A DNA stretch of 20,075 bases. Origin: Actinoallomurus sp045806665. GTDB lineage: Bacteria; Actinomycetota; Actinomycetes; Streptosporangiales; Streptosporangiaceae. The stretch lies in NCBI GenBank assembly GCA_045806665.1, contig JBJMIW010000049.1:1-20075 (forward strand). The letters are read 5' to 3'. The notes under the pieces were generated by a model. It worked only from the letters and a program-made list of their open reading frames with translations. It ran no database searches and was not told the origin of the DNA. Of this stretch, positions 1 to 5,878 are shown one piece after another; position 1 is the first letter of the stretch; every line of letters starts with the position of its first letter. Position numbers and translations under genes: made by a program.

Positions 1-779
1 ATCAGCGGCAGTGTCGTCTCGGGATCGCCGACGAAGGTCAATTCCGGTAGATCCGCCAGTCGGCGGACGTGGGCGCCATCCGCGGATCTGATCTCCGCGC
101 CCGCCTCGCCGGCCATGAGCAGTGATCCGAGCAACTCCGTCCCGGAACACTGGTAGACGACAATTGCGTCAAGACCGCCTCGAAGGTAGAGGAAGACGTC
201 GATGGTCGGCGCCCACGTGCAGTAAACGCGACGACTCCGGGTGTTGAGCAGCGAAGATACCGCGGAGAGGTCGCCGTCGTACTCGGACTCATACCCGATC
301 CACAGCGCGGTGGCCGGCATCTGGTGATTGGTCGCCGGGGCGCGGACGAATGGCTTGTCGTTCATCCAAACGCCTTGATCCCTTATGGCGTATGCCACGT
401 CACCGGAATGCGCTTCACCGATGGCGGCGACGAGTGGTTCCCCTCGATGACACAATGTGACCGCCGCGCCGTACAGCGGGAGAAGGTTGGCATAGTTGTT
501 GGTGCCGTCCAGCGGATCCACCAGCCAAACCGTGTTCGACCCCTCGAAAAGCACCCCGGACTCTTCGGTCTCAATCGTGTGGTCCGGGAAGGATCGGTGT
601 AGAAGGTCGATGATGACCGCTTCGCAGTCACGGTCGACTGCTGTGACCAGATCCCCGCGCGGCCCCTTCACCTCCGCGACAAGCGCCTGTCCGAAACGTC
701 GGCGCGCAATCGTGCATGCTTGATTTATCGCCTCTTGTGCGACTTTGGCATAGCGCGTTAGATCACGGGGCATCTCCAT
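1..779 (-). CDS. Inositol-monophosphatase-family protein (C-terminus beyond window edge)
   Basis: The frame read leftward from the ATG at 779 is open to base 1, giving about 259 residues, so only the last few residues are probably missing (family members are usually about 260-280 aa). The signature WLVDPLDGTNNYAN (around 87-100) is the IMPase metal and substrate motif, and an upstream ETEESG supplies the usual acidic metal ligand. The third site, normally WDxAAG, aligns with TELLGS, so Glu appears to replace Asp and Trp is lost. The family hydrolyses phosphomonoesters such as inositol phosphate, fructose bisphosphate or PAP with Mg2+; the substrate here cannot be assigned. The first ATG is chosen because an AGG lies 7 bases upstream; a second ATG two codons later is possible. 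It is divergent from maf, 55 bases away. Base composition is clearly less GC-rich than the right half of the window. Confidence 0.82.
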   Translation of the reverse strand, partial: MEMPRDLTRYAKVAQEAINQACTIARRRFGQALVAEVKGPRGDLVTAVDRDCEAVIIDLLHRSFPDHTIETEESGVLFEGSNTVWLVDPLDGTNNYANLLPLYGAAVTLCHRGEPLVAAIGEAHSGDVAYAIRDQGVWMNDKPFVRAPATNHQMPATALWIGYESEYDGDLSAVSSLLNTRSRRVYCTWAPTIDVFLYLRGGLDAIVVYQCSGTELLGSLLMAGEAGAEIRSADGAHVRRLADLPELTFVGDPETTLPL

Positions 780-834
780 AGCGTAACCTGCCCGGTCATA
801 CGGGAGCAGCACTCGAACGTGAGGGCTTCGTTCT

Positions 835-1515
835 ATGCGCAAGATCATCCTTGCTTCGGCTTCACCCGCACGTCTCGCTCTGCTGCGCCAGGCGGGTTTA
901 GCGCCAGAGGTCATGGTCAGCGGTATTGATGAAACGAATACGGCCGCTCCGTCCGTCGCCGAACTCGTGCGTGTCCTCGCCAGGTCGAAGGCCAAGGCCG
1001 TTGCGAGTGACTTCGAGGATGCCCTGGTCATCGGGTGCGACTCACTGCTGGAGTTGGACGGGCAGGTGCTCGGAAAACCGCTTTCGGTTGCCGAGGCCAC
1101 CGAATGGTGGAGACGGCGAGCAGGCCGCGTGGGGACGCTGCACACGGGTCATTGCGTGATCGATACGGCGTCCGGCCGGGAGGCCGACGCCGTCGCAGGG
1201 ACGACCGTGCGGTTCGGCTCGCCCACCGACGAAGAGATCGATGCGTATGTGGGCACCGGCGAACCACTCCGGTCGGCCGGCGCCTTCACCATCTATGGCA
1301 TGGGTGCCTGGTTCGTCGATGCGATCGACGGCGACGCCGGGAACGTCCTGGGAATCTCGCTGCCTCTGCTCCGGGCACTCTTCTCCGACTTGGGCGTCTC
1401 GGTGGTCGACCTGTGGCCGGGGACAAGCCGATCTGATCGTAACCATGACGGAGACCTGCCACTCACAGGCGCGCTTCCGCAGAAGACGGACGAACCACGG
1501 GGACAGGCGTCCTGA
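835..1515 (+). CDS. maf: Maf-family nucleotide pyrophosphatase
   Basis: The 226-residue protein begins with the Maf signature ILASASPARLALLRQAG (residues 5-21), followed by ARSKAKAVA, a GCDSLL...LGKP block with the catalytic Asp, LHTGHCVI, and the C-terminal GEPLRSAGAFTI...GNVLGISLPLLR block. Maf proteins hydrolyse non-canonical or modified NTPs to NMP and PPi; they act in the cytosol in nucleotide-pool cleaning, and some influence septation. The SASPxR form, with a small residue where many bacteria have Arg, matches what I recall of mycobacterial Maf. A GAGGG lies 9 bases before the ATG. The roughly 30-residue tail after the conserved core is polar and unremarkable. Leu22 is a TTA codon, rare in such genomes, so translation could depend on the scarce leucyl tRNA (bldA in streptomycetes). 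It converges with the MazG-like gene 47 bases downstream. Confidence 0.93.
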   Translation: MRKIILASASPARLALLRQAGLAPEVMVSGIDETNTAAPSVAELVRVLARSKAKAVASDFEDALVIGCDSLLELDGQVLGKPLSVAEATEWWRRRAGRVGTLHTGHCVIDTASGREADAVAGTTVRFGSPTDEEIDAYVGTGEPLRSAGAFTIYGMGAWFVDAIDGDAGNVLGISLPLLRALFSDLGVSVVDLWPGTSRSDRNHDGDLPLTGALPQKTDEPRGQAS

Positions 1516-1562
1516 TGGTCATCTCGTCGGAGCCTCCGGGCGGCGGCGCGTACGTACGAGTA

Positions 1563-2249
1563 TCAGGGAGAGCGGAGCACATGGCGCTGGTCGAACGCTC
1601 CGTTGCGGGCGGCCTTTGCGGCGCGGAGCCGGTCGAGGTCGCTCGCCGCGACGCCGTGCGCGGCGGCGAGGGCGTAGACCACCTCGAGGATGTCGGCGAG
1701 TTCCTCGACGGCTTCGGACTCGGCGAACTCTCCTACCTCCTCGTACAGCTTCGCGCGCAGCAGCATGAGGTACTCGCCGTCCTCGGCGACCCGCACGTCG
1801 GGGCTACCGCCGCCGGCGCGGATGAGGTCGGGTACGCGGTCGCGTACGAGCTTCTCAAGGCGGCCGGGGCCGGTCCGCGCCCGGTGGGTCAGGCATCCTT
1901 CGCGGCGGTCGAGCGCCTGGACCCACTTCACGGCGACCGCTGCCGTCTGGATCAGCTCGGTACGCAGGGCCTGCGGGTCGGTCTCGGCGAGCGCCTCGTG
2001 GAACTCCTCGGCGAGGATGTGCCGCCAGGTGAGCCGGGCACCGGCCCAGGCATCCCGGCAGTCGCGCTTGGCGGCGTCGGCCGCGGCGGCGCGCTCGGCC
2101 GCGGTGCCGTCGGGGAGGTCCTGCACGCCCCACATCGCGTCCTGCGCCGCGCGCTCGGCCGCGACGTCCGCGAGGACGCGGTTTAGGGAGCGCGGCGTGC
2201 CGGAGTCCCCGGCGGACGGATCACCGTACGGATCGTCGGCATGGCTCAT
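1563..2249 (-). CDS. Fused double MazG-like NTP pyrophosphohydrolase
   Basis: The 228-aa protein has two all-alpha NTP-pyrophosphatase-like halves. The first (about 22-115) has AEEFHEALAE (E81, E82, E85) and a second helix around TELIQTAAVAVKW. The second (about 131-222) opens with LEKLVRDRVPDLI, as in HisE/MazG-like phosphoribosyl-ATP pyrophosphohydrolase-type proteins, then LYEEVGEFAES (E170, E171, E174) and EELADILEV (E183, D186), a clean EExxE...ExxD metal site. The first half has Gln where the second Asp is expected, so it may be regulatory or weakly active. The likely activity is hydrolysis of (d)NTPs or related nucleotides to monophosphate and PPi; the substrate is unknown. It lies 27 bases downstream of the LigD-type polymerase on the same strand, probably in one operon. 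The first ATG is used; no strong ribosome site is seen. Confidence 0.8.
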   Translation of the reverse strand: MSHADDPYGDPSAGDSGTPRSLNRVLADVAAERAAQDAMWGVQDLPDGTAAERAAAADAAKRDCRDAWAGARLTWRHILAEEFHEALAETDPQALRTELIQTAAVAVKWVQALDRREGCLTHRARTGPGRLEKLVRDRVPDLIRAGGGSPDVRVAEDGEYLMLLRAKLYEEVGEFAESEAVEELADILEVVYALAAAHGVAASDLDRLRAAKAARNGAFDQRHVLRSP

Positions 2250-2276
2250 GGGGCCAGTCTGGCGTGCCGTCGTGGC

Positions 2277-3227
2277 TCAGGCACCGGTGCGGCGCGCGCG
2301 GGCCCGGCGCTTGCCCTCGTGCATCGCCTGCACCCGGGCGACCGGGATCGTACGGCCCTCGGCGACCAGGCCCGGATCGAGCGGCTGCGGCGCGGGCATC
2401 CGGTCGGCCCACGGGTCGCCATCGGCCAGGGACCGTGTCACCGTCCGGATCGTGAAGTCGGCCGGCGTCACGTCGTCCAGGTCGTCCCACGCGACGGGGA
2501 ACGAGACCGGTGCGCCGGGCCGTACGCGAGGGCTGTAGACGGCCACCACGGTCGCCCCGCCGGCGCGGGTCGAGTCGATGAACACCTTGCCGCCGCGGTC
2601 CTCCCGGATGAACGCCGTGGTGGCGAGCGCCGGGTCCAGGCGTTCGGCACGCGCGCCGATCGCACGAGTGGCCGCGGCCGCCTCCTCGGCCGTCACACGT
2701 TCCTGGACCGGGACGAACACGTGGACGCCCTTCGCGCCGCTCGTCTTGACGACGCCGGTCAGGCCGGCGTCCGTCAGGACCTCGCGGACCAGCCGGGCCG
2801 CGCGGACGGCCAAGGCGAAGGAGTCCGCGTCCGGCGGATCGATGTCGAGCACGAGGTGGGTGACCTGGTCGCCGCGCAGGAGCGCGGGGTGGTACTCGAC
2901 GGCCCGCTGGTTCGCGAACCACAGCAGCGTCCGGCGGTCCTCGCACAGCGCGTACGTGACCTGGCGGTGGGAGGCCTCCGCCCACATCCGCACGGTCGGT
3001 ATCCAGGGCGGGGCGTAGCGCGGGAGGTTCTTCTGCATGAACGGCTCCTGGCCGCGCAGCGCGCGGATCACCGACAGCGGCCGGCCCCGCAGGTTCGGGA
3101 TAAACCGGTCGGCCACCGCATCGAGATAGTCGACCAGGTCGCGCTTGGTCGCGTCCGCGCCCTCGAAGAGGGGCTGGTCCAGGTTGGTCAGCGCCACCCC
3201 GTGACGCTGCTCGCCGTCCCCGCTCAT
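2277..3227 (-). CDS. ligD: Stand-alone LigD-type polymerase/primase (non-homologous end-joining PolDom)
   Basis: The 316-residue protein matches the polymerase domain of bacterial LigD along its whole length: ALTNLDQPLFEGADATKRDL (13-31), the LRGRPLSVIRALRGQEPFMQK block, the catalytic DxD in LVLDIDPP (D128, D130), SGAKGVHVFVP (163-173) with the nucleotide-binding His, and a third acidic residue in KVFIDSTR (D218). There is no ligase or 3'-phosphoesterase domain. LigD Pol enzymes fill gaps at double-strand breaks, often with ribonucleotides, with Ku and a ligase; neither is encoded in this window. The ATG at 3227 is preferred over upstream starts at 3284 and 3263 because GGAGGA lies 7 bases before it and homology begins soon after. 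The C-terminus is basic (KRRARARR). The MazG-like gene follows on the same strand. Confidence 0.9.
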   Translation of the reverse strand: MSGDGEQRHGVALTNLDQPLFEGADATKRDLVDYLDAVADRFIPNLRGRPLSVIRALRGQEPFMQKNLPRYAPPWIPTVRMWAEASHRQVTYALCEDRRTLLWFANQRAVEYHPALLRGDQVTHLVLDIDPPDADSFALAVRAARLVREVLTDAGLTGVVKTSGAKGVHVFVPVQERVTAEEAAAATRAIGARAERLDPALATTAFIREDRGGKVFIDSTRAGGATVVAVYSPRVRPGAPVSFPVAWDDLDDVTPADFTIRTVTRSLADGDPWADRMPAPQPLDPGLVAEGRTIPVARVQAMHEGKRRARARRTGA

Positions 3228-3234
3228 CGCTCCA

Positions 3235-3240
3235 TCCTCC
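3235..3240 (-). promoter_or_regulatory. Ribosome binding site that sets the LigD-Pol start
   Basis: GGAGGA on the minus strand, 7 bases before the ATG at 3227. It is a near-perfect Shine-Dalgarno sequence and the reason for choosing this start over two longer in-frame alternatives. Confidence 0.75.
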
Positions 3241-3314
3241 GACGTCCGGCCGGAGTCGTCCATGCCCCGGCCGAAGGAGCGCATGCGGGCGGACGGCGAT
3301 CACGGCGGGAACGC

Positions 3315-3346
3315 GCGACGGGGGAGCCGCGAGGCTCCCCCGTCGC
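3315..3346 (-). terminator. Strong stem-loop terminator after the secreted-protein gene
   Basis: A perfect 14-bp inverted repeat, GCGACGGGGGAGCC at 3315-3328 and its complement at 3333-3346, closes a 4-base loop. It starts 24 bases past the stop of the secreted-protein gene and lies about 90 bases before the LigD-Pol start, so it separates the two transcripts. There is no T-run, which is usual for actinobacterial terminators. Confidence 0.82.
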
Positions 3347-3370
3347 TCAGGTCGTCATCGGGTGCCGGCG

Positions 3371-3640
3371 TCACCTGCGGTGCCTGCAACCGCGGGGCAA
3401 CCAGTAACCGGAGACGTGGACCATCCTCCCGCGGACGCGCCGGTAGTGCCCCCTTACGAACTTACGGCACCTCGGCGGGCGGTTTTCGAGTGCCGTGGCG
3501 ATGAACTCGGCGGAGGTCGAGATGTTCGGCGAAGCCGTGACCTTTCCCTGGCCGGTCGCGGCGTTCGCCGGCGTCCCTGCGAGAGCCACTCCACCAGCGA
3601 AGACCAGGCCCGACACGGTAAGTGCGATGGGCAACTTCAT
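3371..3640 (-). CDS. Small secreted arginine-rich protein
   Basis: The 89-residue protein has a clear signal peptide: MKLP, a hydrophobic stretch at 5-21, and a cleavage-like TPANA-A near residue 27. The mature part (about 62 aa) starts with a Thr/Ser-rich stretch and ends in a strongly basic segment, about 57-89, with two cysteines (C58, C85) that could form a disulfide. That segment, around GHYRRVRG...VSGYWLPRG, looks like the short VxGHY/GYW repeats of some secreted or envelope proteins, a weak similarity from memory. An AGGAGG lies 8 bases before the ATG, which strongly supports translation. It has its own downstream terminator and a dyad-containing upstream region. The function is not known; it could be a cationic cell-wall-binding or antimicrobial peptide, but nothing proves it. 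Confidence 0.78.
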   Translation of the reverse strand: MKLPIALTVSGLVFAGGVALAGTPANAATGQGKVTASPNISTSAEFIATALENRPPRCRKFVRGHYRRVRGRMVHVSGYWLPRGCRHRR

Positions 3641-3741
3641 AGACGTCGCCTCCTCGGGAATTCGGAAGTCGAGAGGGCCGCCACAGTCGTCGCGAAGTGC
3701 GCTGTTTCGGCCCGGTCGGCGCGTAGGACAACGCGTTCCTG

Positions 3742-3778
3742 TTTTCCCCGGAGGGGGTTATGTATAATCCCCGGAAAA
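3742..3778. promoter_or_regulatory. Nested dyad in the MFS/secreted-protein spacer
   Basis: Outer arms TTTTCCCCGG (3742-3751) and CCCCGGAAAA (3769-3778) pair at 8 of 10 positions. Inside lies GGGGTTAT-GT-ATAATCCCC, symmetrical except for one extra base. The centre is AT-rich in a GC-rich genome. It sits 10 bases past the MFS stop and about 100 bases before the secreted-protein ATG. It could be an operator with a promoter -10 element for the secreted-protein gene, or a terminator for the MFS gene. I could not find a convincing -35 box. Confidence 0.45.
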
Positions 3779-3787
3779 GACACTTGA

Positions 3788-5014
3788 CTAGGTCTTTGAC
3801 TCCTCGTGGTGTTCCTCTCGGTCGGCCTTGGGCGGCTGGTCCAGGACGGCACGGGGCTCACCGCGCAAGCCCGGGGCCAGGAGGACGGTGACCGCGACCG
3901 AGGCCGCCGCCATCACGGCCATCGCCGTGGCGGGCGAGAGGTACTGCGCGACCGCTCCGGCGAGGGCGGCGCCGACGCCCTGCATGGTGAGCATGCCGGC
4001 GGAGTGCAGCCCCAGCGCCTGCCCGTGGACGTCCCTGGGCGTCAGCGCCATCAGGTGGTCCTGCAGGAGCAGAGTGGCCGAGTACCCGATCGATGCGAGG
4101 GTGACGGCGGCGACCGCGAGGACGAGCGCGGGGTGCGCAGCGAAGACCAGGTACGGCGCGGCGAGCAGGAGGCGCAGCGGAGCGTCCAGCCGCCGCCTCC
4201 ACCCCGGCGGGACGAACCGGCCGGTCACCGTGTCTCCGACCAGCATCCCCCCGGCCGCGAATGCGAACAGCAGGCCCGCGTGCCGCGGCGCGTACGGGAC
4301 GAACAGCGACTCGCAGCCGACGATCAGGCCGTTGGGAACCCACAGGGCCAGGTAGACGTACCGGCGGGGCGGTGACGACCAGAGCCGTGCGTTCGTGCGC
4401 CAGGTCGCGGCGATCGACGGCCGTCCGGCGGCGCGCGCCGGGCGGCGGCTGAGGCCGAACCGGGCGACGGCCGCCGTGGTGAGGTAGAGGGCGGCGCCGA
4501 CCAGCAGCGTGCCGCGCGGAGACAGGGCCGTCACCAGGCCGCCGCCTGCGGCGAAGCCGCAGATCTGCATCGTGCCGACGGACATGTTCAGCACCGAACG
4601 GCCGAGCAGGTAGCCCTCTCCGGGAAGGATCTCGCTGAGCAGGCCGTACCGTACGCCGCCGCCCACCGACCCGGCCAGCCCGAGGAACATGATCACCGCG
4701 AAGACGGCCCCCAGCGGCAGACCGGGGACGGCCAGCACCGCGGTGCCCAGCCCGAAGGCGACCGCCAATCCCGTCATCGCGGCGCGCGGTGGCATCCGGT
4801 CGGCCGCCGACAGGAGCGCTGTCGCCCCGATCACCTGGGCGAGGGACGGGCCGAACATGCTGAGCGCGGACAGCAGCGGTGAGCGGGTCGCCGTGTAGAC
4901 GAGCGTGCCCAGGGCCAGGCCACTGACGGTGGACGCCGCGACCTGCGTCGACGCGGTAGCGAACAACGGCGTGAACTCGGGCGTGCGGAACAGTCCTCGG
5001 TAGGTCATGGGCAT
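3788..5014 (-). CDS. Major facilitator superfamily transporter
   Basis: A 408-residue integral membrane protein with about 12 hydrophobic segments. It begins MTYRGLFRTPEFTPLF, typical of actinobacterial MFS exporters of the multidrug type, and a GLAGSVGGGVRYGLLSEILP stretch follows helix 4, where such proteins carry a conserved loop. The C-terminal tail is short, charged and hydrophilic (KADREEHHEESKT). The substrate is unknown; efflux is the usual role of the group. No start has a good ribosome site: an in-frame GTG at 5029 and an ATG at 5008 are alternatives to the ATG at 5014 used here. It is divergent from an ArsR-type regulator gene, and the inverted repeat between them suggests that regulator once controlled it. 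The regulator now looks damaged, so this gene may be constitutive. Confidence 0.85.
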   Translation of the reverse strand: MPMTYRGLFRTPEFTPLFATASTQVAASTVSGLALGTLVYTATRSPLLSALSMFGPSLAQVIGATALLSAADRMPPRAAMTGLAVAFGLGTAVLAVPGLPLGAVFAVIMFLGLAGSVGGGVRYGLLSEILPGEGYLLGRSVLNMSVGTMQICGFAAGGGLVTALSPRGTLLVGAALYLTTAAVARFGLSRRPARAAGRPSIAATWRTNARLWSSPPRRYVYLALWVPNGLIVGCESLFVPYAPRHAGLLFAFAAGGMLVGDTVTGRFVPPGWRRRLDAPLRLLLAAPYLVFAAHPALVLAVAAVTLASIGYSATLLLQDHLMALTPRDVHGQALGLHSAGMLTMQGVGAALAGAVAQYLSPATAMAVMAAASVAVTVLLAPGLRGEPRAVLDQPPKADREEHHEESKT

Positions 5015-5052
5015 GATCGGGAGTCTCACGGCTGGGCGACGCGCCCGTTAAT

Positions 5053-5072
5053 GTTTCGCGCGGAGGCGAAAC
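5053..5072. promoter_or_regulatory. Probable ArsR-family operator
   Basis: A perfect inverted repeat, GTTTCGC (5053-5059), six bases, GCGAAAC (5066-5072), lies between the MFS transporter and the ArsR-like gene, overlapping where both promoters should be. A TAATGT sequence at 5049-5054 could be a plus-strand -10 box. Position and symmetry fit ArsR autoregulation; binding is inferred. Confidence 0.55.
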
Positions 5073-5080
5073 GTGGGCTG

Positions 5081-5621
5081 ATGGCGGATCAGCACGGACA
5101 CGCTGGCGGAGAGCCGGTTCGTCGTCTCGGCACTGGCCGAGACGACCGCATGCCTGATCGCGCTGGAGAAGGGGACGGCAGCGCACCCTGGCGAGCGCGA
5201 GTGGCTCGACGCCCGCCTGCCCGCCTACCGGGCACGGCTCGCCGGCGATCCGATCACCGCGCTCCTGGTGCGGTCGGCACTGCGACCCCGTTGGATCGCC
5301 GACTTCGTGACGCCGACGCCGACCGGCGAGGCGGACCTCACCTTCCACGAGGAACTGGCGCCCCAGCGGGATCCCGCCCCGGTGCCCGACGCGCTGGGCG
5401 CGTTGCTGGGGCCCGCGCGGGCGCGCGTCCTCGTGCTCCTGGACACGCCCAAGAGCACCACGCAGCTGGTCGCCCTGACCGGCCAGGGACTCGGTTCCGT
5501 CGGGCGCCACCTGAAGATCCTGCTTGCCGCCCGGCTCATCCGGCGACGGCGGGCCGGACGGTCCGTGTTGTACGACCGCACTCCGGCCGGCGAGGTCCTG
5601 GTACGGGTCCAGGCCCGGTGA
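5081..5621 (+). pseudogene. ArsR-family regulator, probably frameshifted and internally deleted
   Basis: The coding frame ending at 5621 gives an intact C-terminal winged helix (about the last 75 residues) with ALLGPARARVLVLLD, STTQLVALTGQGLGSVGRHL and RRRAGRSVLYDRTPAGE. In the same frame the N-terminal part reads RISTDTLAESRFVVSALAET, typical of the long actinobacterial ArsR proteins with an N-terminal DUF5937-type domain. That frame has a stop at 5079-5081 and no ATG, GTG or TTG before 5268. An ATG at 5081 becomes in frame only if one G of ATGGCGG is dropped. The N-terminal block also jumps from TFHEELA straight to PVPDALGALLG, whereas long relatives, as I recall, carry roughly 140 more residues there (about 320 aa in total against about 180 here). 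A short product from the GTG at 5268 (117 aa) would keep the DNA-binding domain but has no visible ribosome site. A sequencing error at the start is possible; the internal loss would remain. Confidence 0.65.
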
Positions 5622-5788
5622 CCCCGGAGCCGGGGGCCGGTGTGCAGAAGGCTCGGTAAAGCCGCGGGTGTCGGCCTCGTTAATGGGGAGAAAATGGGCC
5701 GATCTGGGCGGGCGTGGTGGCGTTTTCCGAGACTTCCGTACGCATGACGCACGCACGCGGTGAGGGTGGGCGGGGCCTGAGGGCGGGT

Positions 5789-5878
5789 GTCGTACGGTGG
5801 CTGGCCTCCGAGGACAGTGCCTGGATCACCGGTCAGGTCATCGACTCGGAAGGCGGCTTCCGGCGCTGGGTCATGTGA
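5789..5878 (+). pseudogene. Fossil 3' end of a short-chain dehydrogenase gene
   Basis: The plus-strand frame ending at the TGA at 5876-5878 encodes VVRWLASEDSAWITGQVIDS followed by EGGFRRWVM. This is the standard C-terminus of SDR enzymes (FLASxxASWITGQxIxVDGG). Upstream in the same frame (5702-5788) there is no SDR sequence, no NAG, no YxxxK and no usable start, so only about 30 codons remain. The relic ends inside the 3' end of the convergent FadR-type gene, overlapping it by 8 bases. It indicates a past deletion between the ArsR-like gene and this point. Confidence 0.7.

Noticed and set aside
1515..2186. Long plus-strand open frame of 223 codons opposite the MazG-like gene
   Set aside because: Shadow of the GC-rich minus-strand gene; no family motif, while the minus strand shows clear EExxE and ExxD sites.
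2221..3303. Minus-strand frame of 360 codons overlapping the polymerase gene
   Set aside because: Low-complexity Arg/Gly/Pro translation in the wrong frame; the LigD motifs are all in the other frame.
3740..3768. Plus-strand promoter with a perfect TATAAT at 3763-3768
   Set aside because: No acceptable -35 and no plus-strand gene downstream until the ArsR relic more than 1.3 kb away; more likely part of a dyad.
5612..5638. GC-rich hairpin (CCCCGG-AG-CCGGGG) right after the ArsR relic
   Set aside because: The loop is only two bases and arms are ambiguous in this GC-rich stretch, so I did not list it as a terminator.
5051..5659. Plus-strand frame of 202 codons from an ATG in the operator region
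   Set aside because: Its ATG at 5081 is attractive, but the translation is Arg/Pro-rich noise; the ArsR signature lies in the neighbouring frame.
5683..5763. Tiny reading frames after a GGGGAG between the ArsR and SDR relics
   Set aside because: The 17-26 residue products have no recognisable features and the spacing of the purine run to the ATG is poor.
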